Of a stretch of DNA of 7,471 nucleotides, positions 4,673 through 7,471 are shown in pieces. Under the pieces are notes generated by a model that was not told the DNA's origin, searched no databases, and was given only the letters and a program-made list of their open reading frames with translations. Both the position numbers and the translations under genes were made by a program. Source of the stretch: an uncultured Rickettsiales bacterium (GTDB lineage Bacteria > Pseudomonadota > Alphaproteobacteria > Rickettsiales > Deianiraeaceae). Within the stretch, counting starts at the first letter, position 1. Each line of letters opens with the position of its first letter. The DNA lies in assembly GCA_937906355.1 (NCBI GenBank), contig CALCWF010000199.1, positions 1-7,471 on the forward strand. The letters run 5' to 3'.

Positions 4673-6257
4673 TACACATTCCATTTAAATTAGTGAGTTT
4701 AGGAATTTCATTTACTGATTTCGAGCGTTCTTTATAAGGAGAAATGTCTATTTGTTTTTTTTTATTGTTATTTTTTTCGTTTCCGATAGGGCTAGGATTG
4801 TCAGATTTATTTTTATTATTATCGATAGTCTTAATATTGTTAATTGGATTCTTTAGAATCTTCTTCTTCTTATTTTCTTCTAATTTGTTGTTTCCTGGTT
4901 TGTTGTTATTGCTATCTTTGTTTTGATTGTTATTGTTATTTTGAGAATTTTCCATTAAATCTTCAGACACTTTATTAACATTAGGTTGATTTTGTTCACT
5001 ATCTTTTTTTTTATTGTCATTGTCTTTTTTATTGTCAGGCTCGATAGATAATTTATTATCAATATAATTATTATTAACATCGGTAGGTTCCTTATCAATC
5101 TCATTGTTTTTTTCTTCTTCTTTTTCATTAGAATCATCTTTGTTTTTGTCATTGTTATTTTTGTCCTTACCAAGAACTTCGAGAGGCATATTATTCTCTT
5201 CTTTTTTATCTTTGTTTTCGCCAACTTTATCTTTACCGTTATTCACATTGTTTAAATTAATCGGAGCTGGTGGCACAATGGAAGGATTCGTGCTTGAAGG
5301 ATCTATAACGGGAGGTTGATTTATAGGCGGATTTTGTGATTGCGTCGGATTATTCGTTTTTTGTTGCTCCGGCGTCGGTGTCTGTGGTGTCGCTTTCTTA
5401 TCGCCCATCTCGTTTATGCTTTTGCCGTTTTTTTCTTTTATCTTCTGAGTGCTCTCCTTGCATTCCTCCGTCAACTTGTCAATCTTGTCTTGTTGTCCGT
5501 AATACTTAGAACCCTTCAATAAATTAGCTATTCTTGTATATGCAAGATAAGCCGCCGATAGTCCAGCAATTCCAAAACCAGCATATGTTAAAATAGGTAT
5601 AGTTCCAACTGTCAAACCAACAACTGATAATATTGTAGAACCTAAACCGAGTATCATCATGAATATACTAATTATTCGCTTTGGTCTGTTCCTGCTAACT
5701 CTTGACTTTGTTATACTGTTCGATAAAGAGTTCAATATTTGTTGTGTGTCGTTCCTTTCGCACTCTGTTGCACAGCTGTTTGCTATCTTCACTAACGCGT
5801 AGTATGGTAATGTAATCTTGCCACTCTTATTTCTCGTCGCTGTAAAAGCGTAATCTGTACCCTTGTTCTCGTCTGCGACTTTCTTCGCAATTTCATCTAT
5901 CTTTTTCTTTTGAGCGTCGTTTAAATTTTTCTCATCAAGAGTAATATTCGATGTTAGATCTAACTCCGAAGAATTGCCAGTCATTGAATACAATATCAAA
6001 TTCGTATCACATACATCTTTCATTGAAGATACTAAACTAGTAATTTGCTTATGTGTATCTTCTATTTGCGTATACGAACGCACGACATCATTGAGTGTTT
6101 CCGTCTTCTCTGGTGCATTTGGAGTTTTTTTTTCTTCGTTCTTCGATTCGTCGTTCTTCTTTTCTTCTACTTTTTTATCGGTCGTCTGCTCGTCGATCTT
6201 CTGTTTTTCACCGTCTTTTTGCTGAATATTACTATTTGGACTGTTATTTTCAGACAT
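4644..6257 (-). CDS. Large low-complexity protein with one transmembrane hairpin; candidate host-interaction protein
   Basis: I recognise no family for this 537-residue protein. The parts in order are: a disordered Lys/Glu/Asn/Gln-rich N-terminus (1-52); a more ordinary, probably folded, helical domain (about 53-185) with Cys83, Cys162 and Cys166; a basic SRVSRNRPKR stop signal; a hydrophobic hairpin of two adjacent helices (about 195-217 and 220-241; DNA 5675-5535) joined by a tight turn at GTIP; a charged helix (250-285); a Thr/Pro/Gln-rich segment (288-333); and a 200-residue tail dominated by Asn, Lys, Asp and Glu. There is no Sec signal peptide. A paired hydrophobic hairpin between cytosol-facing tails is the layout of chlamydial Inc proteins and some Rickettsiales vacuole-membrane proteins, so a secreted membrane protein is possible but is inference. 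The start has the best Shine-Dalgarno and promoter in the window. Three A9 runs lie in the coding strand. Confidence 0.85.
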   Translation of the reverse strand: MSENNSPNSNIQQKDGEKQKIDEQTTDKKVEEKKNDESKNEEKKTPNAPEKTETLNDVVRSYTQIEDTHKQITSLVSSMKDVCDTNLILYSMTGNSSELDLTSNITLDEKNLNDAQKKKIDEIAKKVADENKGTDYAFTATRNKSGKITLPYYALVKIANSCATECERNDTQQILNSLSNSITKSRVSRNRPKRIISIFMMILGLGSTILSVVGLTVGTIPILTYAGFGIAGLSAAYLAYTRIANLLKGSKYYGQQDKIDKLTEECKESTQKIKEKNGKSINEMGDKKATPQTPTPEQQKTNNPTQSQNPPINQPPVIDPSSTNPSIVPPAPINLNNVNNGKDKVGENKDKKEENNMPLEVLGKDKNNNDKNKDDSNEKEEEKNNEIDKEPTDVNNNYIDNKLSIEPDNKKDNDNKKKDSEQNQPNVNKVSEDLMENSQNNNNNQNKDSNNNKPGNNKLEENKKKKILKNPINNIKTIDNNKNKSDNPSPIGNEKNNNKKKQIDISPYKERSKSVNEIPKLTNLNGMCKEKEEIRHS

Positions 6258-6266
6258 TGCAATTGC

Positions 6267-6271
6267 ATCCT
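6267..6271 (-). promoter_or_regulatory. Ribosome binding site of the 537-residue gene
   Basis: On the minus strand AGGAT lies ahead of the ATG at 6257-6255. The ten bases between AGGA and the ATG are a perfect palindrome, TGCAATTGCA (6258-6267). This supports 6257 as the true start. Confidence 0.5.
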
Positions 6272-6299
6272 ATTATATCAAATATTTTTCTCTTTGCAA
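6272..6299 (-). promoter_or_regulatory. Promoter candidate of the 537-residue gene
   Basis: A perfect consensus -10, TATAAT, is read on minus at 6277-6272. It is preceded at 16 bases by TTGCAA (6299-6294), matching 4 of 6 positions of the -35. It lies in the 124-base gap after pccB, which suggests the gene is transcribed separately from pccB. The -10 directly abuts the AGGA, so transcription starting 6-7 bases downstream would remove the Shine-Dalgarno and leave a leader of only about 8 bases. No terminator for pccB is visible in this gap. Confidence 0.45.
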
Positions 6300-6381
6300 A
6301 TTTTTAATAATTCACTAACCGCGACACAGATCGAATTTTCGTTAGTAGCTTCGCTCCCTTCTCCTTATTGCTATTTTGCTA

Positions 6382-7471
6382 TCACATCGGGAGATTATCG
6401 TGTTTCTTCCACTCCTTTTTAACCTTCTTGTTTAACAACAACTCTAATCCACGATGTATAATCTCACGAGTTTTCGACGGTTCTATTACGTCATCTATGT
6501 ATCCACGTGAAGCCGCATAGTATGGATTGCAGAACTTATCTTTATACTCCTCGATCTTCTTAGCATACTCCTTCTCATCGGTGCAGTGTTTTCTAAATAA
6601 AATCTCAGCCGCCTCCTTGGCACCAAGAACGGCAATCTCCGCCGTAGGCCATGCATAATTTAAATCTCCGCTCAAATGCTTCGAACACATAGATATGTAT
6701 GCACCACCATAAGACTTTCTAAGAGTTATTGTTATCTTTGGAACTGTCGCTTCACCGTAGGCGTAAAGCAACTTCGCACCATGACGAATAATTGCGTCAT
6801 GTTCTTGATCTTTTCCCGGCAAGAAGCCAGGTACGTCAACAAGTGTAATAAGTGGTATATTAAACGCATCGCAAAAACGAACAAAACGTGATGCCTTACG
6901 AGACGCATTTATATCAATACAACCAGCAATCTCCATCGGCTGATTCGCTACAACTCCTATCGTCCTACCAAAAATACGTGCAAAACCAATTATAATATTC
7001 TTAGCAAAGTCTGGCTGAATCTCAAAAAAATCTGCCCCATCGACTATATTGTATATAACCTGCTTCATATCGTAAGGAATCATCGAGTCGCTAGGAATTA
7101 TACTATTCAATATATCACACTTACGCGTGATAGGATCGACAGAATTCAAATTCTGAGAATCATCAACATTCGACAAAGGTAAAAACGACATCAATCTTCT
7201 CGTCTGTAATAGCGTCTCTACGTCGTTATCAAACGCCAAGTCAGCAACACCACTAACTCTTGTATGCACATCAGCACCACCTAAATCGTCAAAAGTTATG
7301 TCTTCGCTATTAACCGTCTTAACGACGTTAGGACCAGTTATAAACATATAAGACGTTCCACGAGACATAATAGTAAAATCCGTCAACGCAGGAGAATAAG
7401 AAGCACCGCCGGCACAAGGTCCCATTATAACAGATATCTGTGGCACTATACCAGAAGCATCAATATTGTTC
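6382..7471 (-). CDS. pccB: Propionyl-CoA carboxylase beta subunit, C-terminal two thirds (5' end beyond right edge)
   Basis: PccB is the carboxyltransferase half of the biotin enzyme that converts propionyl-CoA to methylmalonyl-CoA, working in the cytosol with PccA (biotin carboxylase and carrier), which is not in this window. About 363 codons are visible against a usual 510 or so; the frame stays open to position 7471, with NNIDASGIVPQIS reading in from the edge, so the gene is truncated by the window, not broken. A GTG at 7446-7444 is the internal Val of GIVPQIS, not a start. Diagnostic motifs are GPCAGGASYSPALTDF (first oxyanion/CoA region), ITGPNVVKTV, DLGGADVHTRVSGVAD, VDVPGFLPG, KSYGGAYISM and AWPTAEIAVLGAKEAAEIL. 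The C-terminal KKHDNLPM matches the family's KKHGN-IP-like ending. No lesion is seen in the visible part. Confidence 0.96.
   Translation of the reverse strand, partial: NNIDASGIVPQISVIMGPCAGGASYSPALTDFTIMSRGTSYMFITGPNVVKTVNSEDITFDDLGGADVHTRVSGVADLAFDNDVETLLQTRRLMSFLPLSNVDDSQNLNSVDPITRKCDILNSIIPSDSMIPYDMKQVIYNIVDGADFFEIQPDFAKNIIIGFARIFGRTIGVVANQPMEIAGCIDINASRKASRFVRFCDAFNIPLITLVDVPGFLPGKDQEHDAIIRHGAKLLYAYGEATVPKITITLRKSYGGAYISMCSKHLSGDLNYAWPTAEIAVLGAKEAAEILFRKHCTDEKEYAKKIEEYKDKFCNPYYAASRGYIDDVIEPSKTREIIHRGLELLLNKKVKKEWKKHDNLPM

Noticed and set aside
4955..5224. Minus-strand Lys/Ile-rich frame within the 537-residue gene
   Set aside because: It is a shifted reading of the AAT/AAA-rich tail; low complexity alone keeps the frame open.
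4740..5230. CRISPR or VNTR array in the T-rich block
   Set aside because: There is no fixed-length repeat with spacers; it is aperiodic Asn/Lys/Asp/Glu coding sequence.
6045..6422. Plus-strand frame of 125 codons, Phe/Leu-rich
   Set aside because: It is antisense to the Lys/Glu-rich N-terminus of the 537-residue protein and to the pccB end, and its hydrophobicity is the complement of charged codons.
7444..7446. GTG as the start of a shorter carboxyltransferase
   Set aside because: The frame stays open to the window edge with typical PccB sequence (DASGIVPQIS), so this is an internal Val.

Overview
The window is AT-rich DNA from a bacterium, most likely an alphaproteobacterium of the order Rickettsiales or a similar host-restricted relative. 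This placement is an inference. It rests on the AT-rich sequence, weak Shine-Dalgarno signals, an IF-1 with an alphaproteobacterial look, a propionyl-CoA carboxylase beta subunit next to Asn/Lys-rich open frames, a secreted intradiol-dioxygenase-like protein, and a GC-rich palindromic element resembling dispersed rickettsial repeats. No species can be named from sequence alone.

Layout from left to right. The 5' part of an unidentified charged, coiled-coil-like protein leaves the window at the left edge (minus, 1-274). A tRNA-Thr(UGU) lies on plus (443-515). Four minus-strand genes follow, transcribed right to left: infA (IF-1 with an unusual C-terminal tail), ychF (Obg-family P-loop ATPase), a lipoprotein that may be a divergent LptE, and an exported intradiol ring-cleavage dioxygenase-like protein. 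The lipoprotein and dioxygenase genes are close enough to share a transcript. Between ychF and infA is a 231-base spacer holding a hairpin, a 17-bp tandem duplication and a dyad at the putative ychF promoter. The gap of about 274 bases right of infA holds divergent start regions and a nested GC-rich palindrome (4215-4288). A small plus-strand membrane protein (DUF2061-like, 4375-4614) converges on a 537-residue minus-strand protein. That protein has a single hydrophobic hairpin inside long disordered Pro-rich and Asn/Lys-rich segments. The window ends inside pccB (minus, 5' end off the right edge).

Most of the genes are housekeeping: translation initiation (infA, tRNA-Thr), ribosome-associated NTPase (ychF), propionyl-CoA/odd-chain metabolism (pccB) and possibly outer-membrane LPS assembly (the lipoprotein). 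No coherent new multi-gene system is visible. The observations most worth following are single items: the 537-residue hairpin protein as a candidate host-interaction or inclusion-type membrane protein; the dioxygenase in which one of the two iron-ligand histidines reads as asparagine; the nested palindrome with two mutually exclusive foldings; the tRNA-Thr with C in place of the nearly universal U55; and the IF-1 tail. No stretch over 300 bases lacks a gene.
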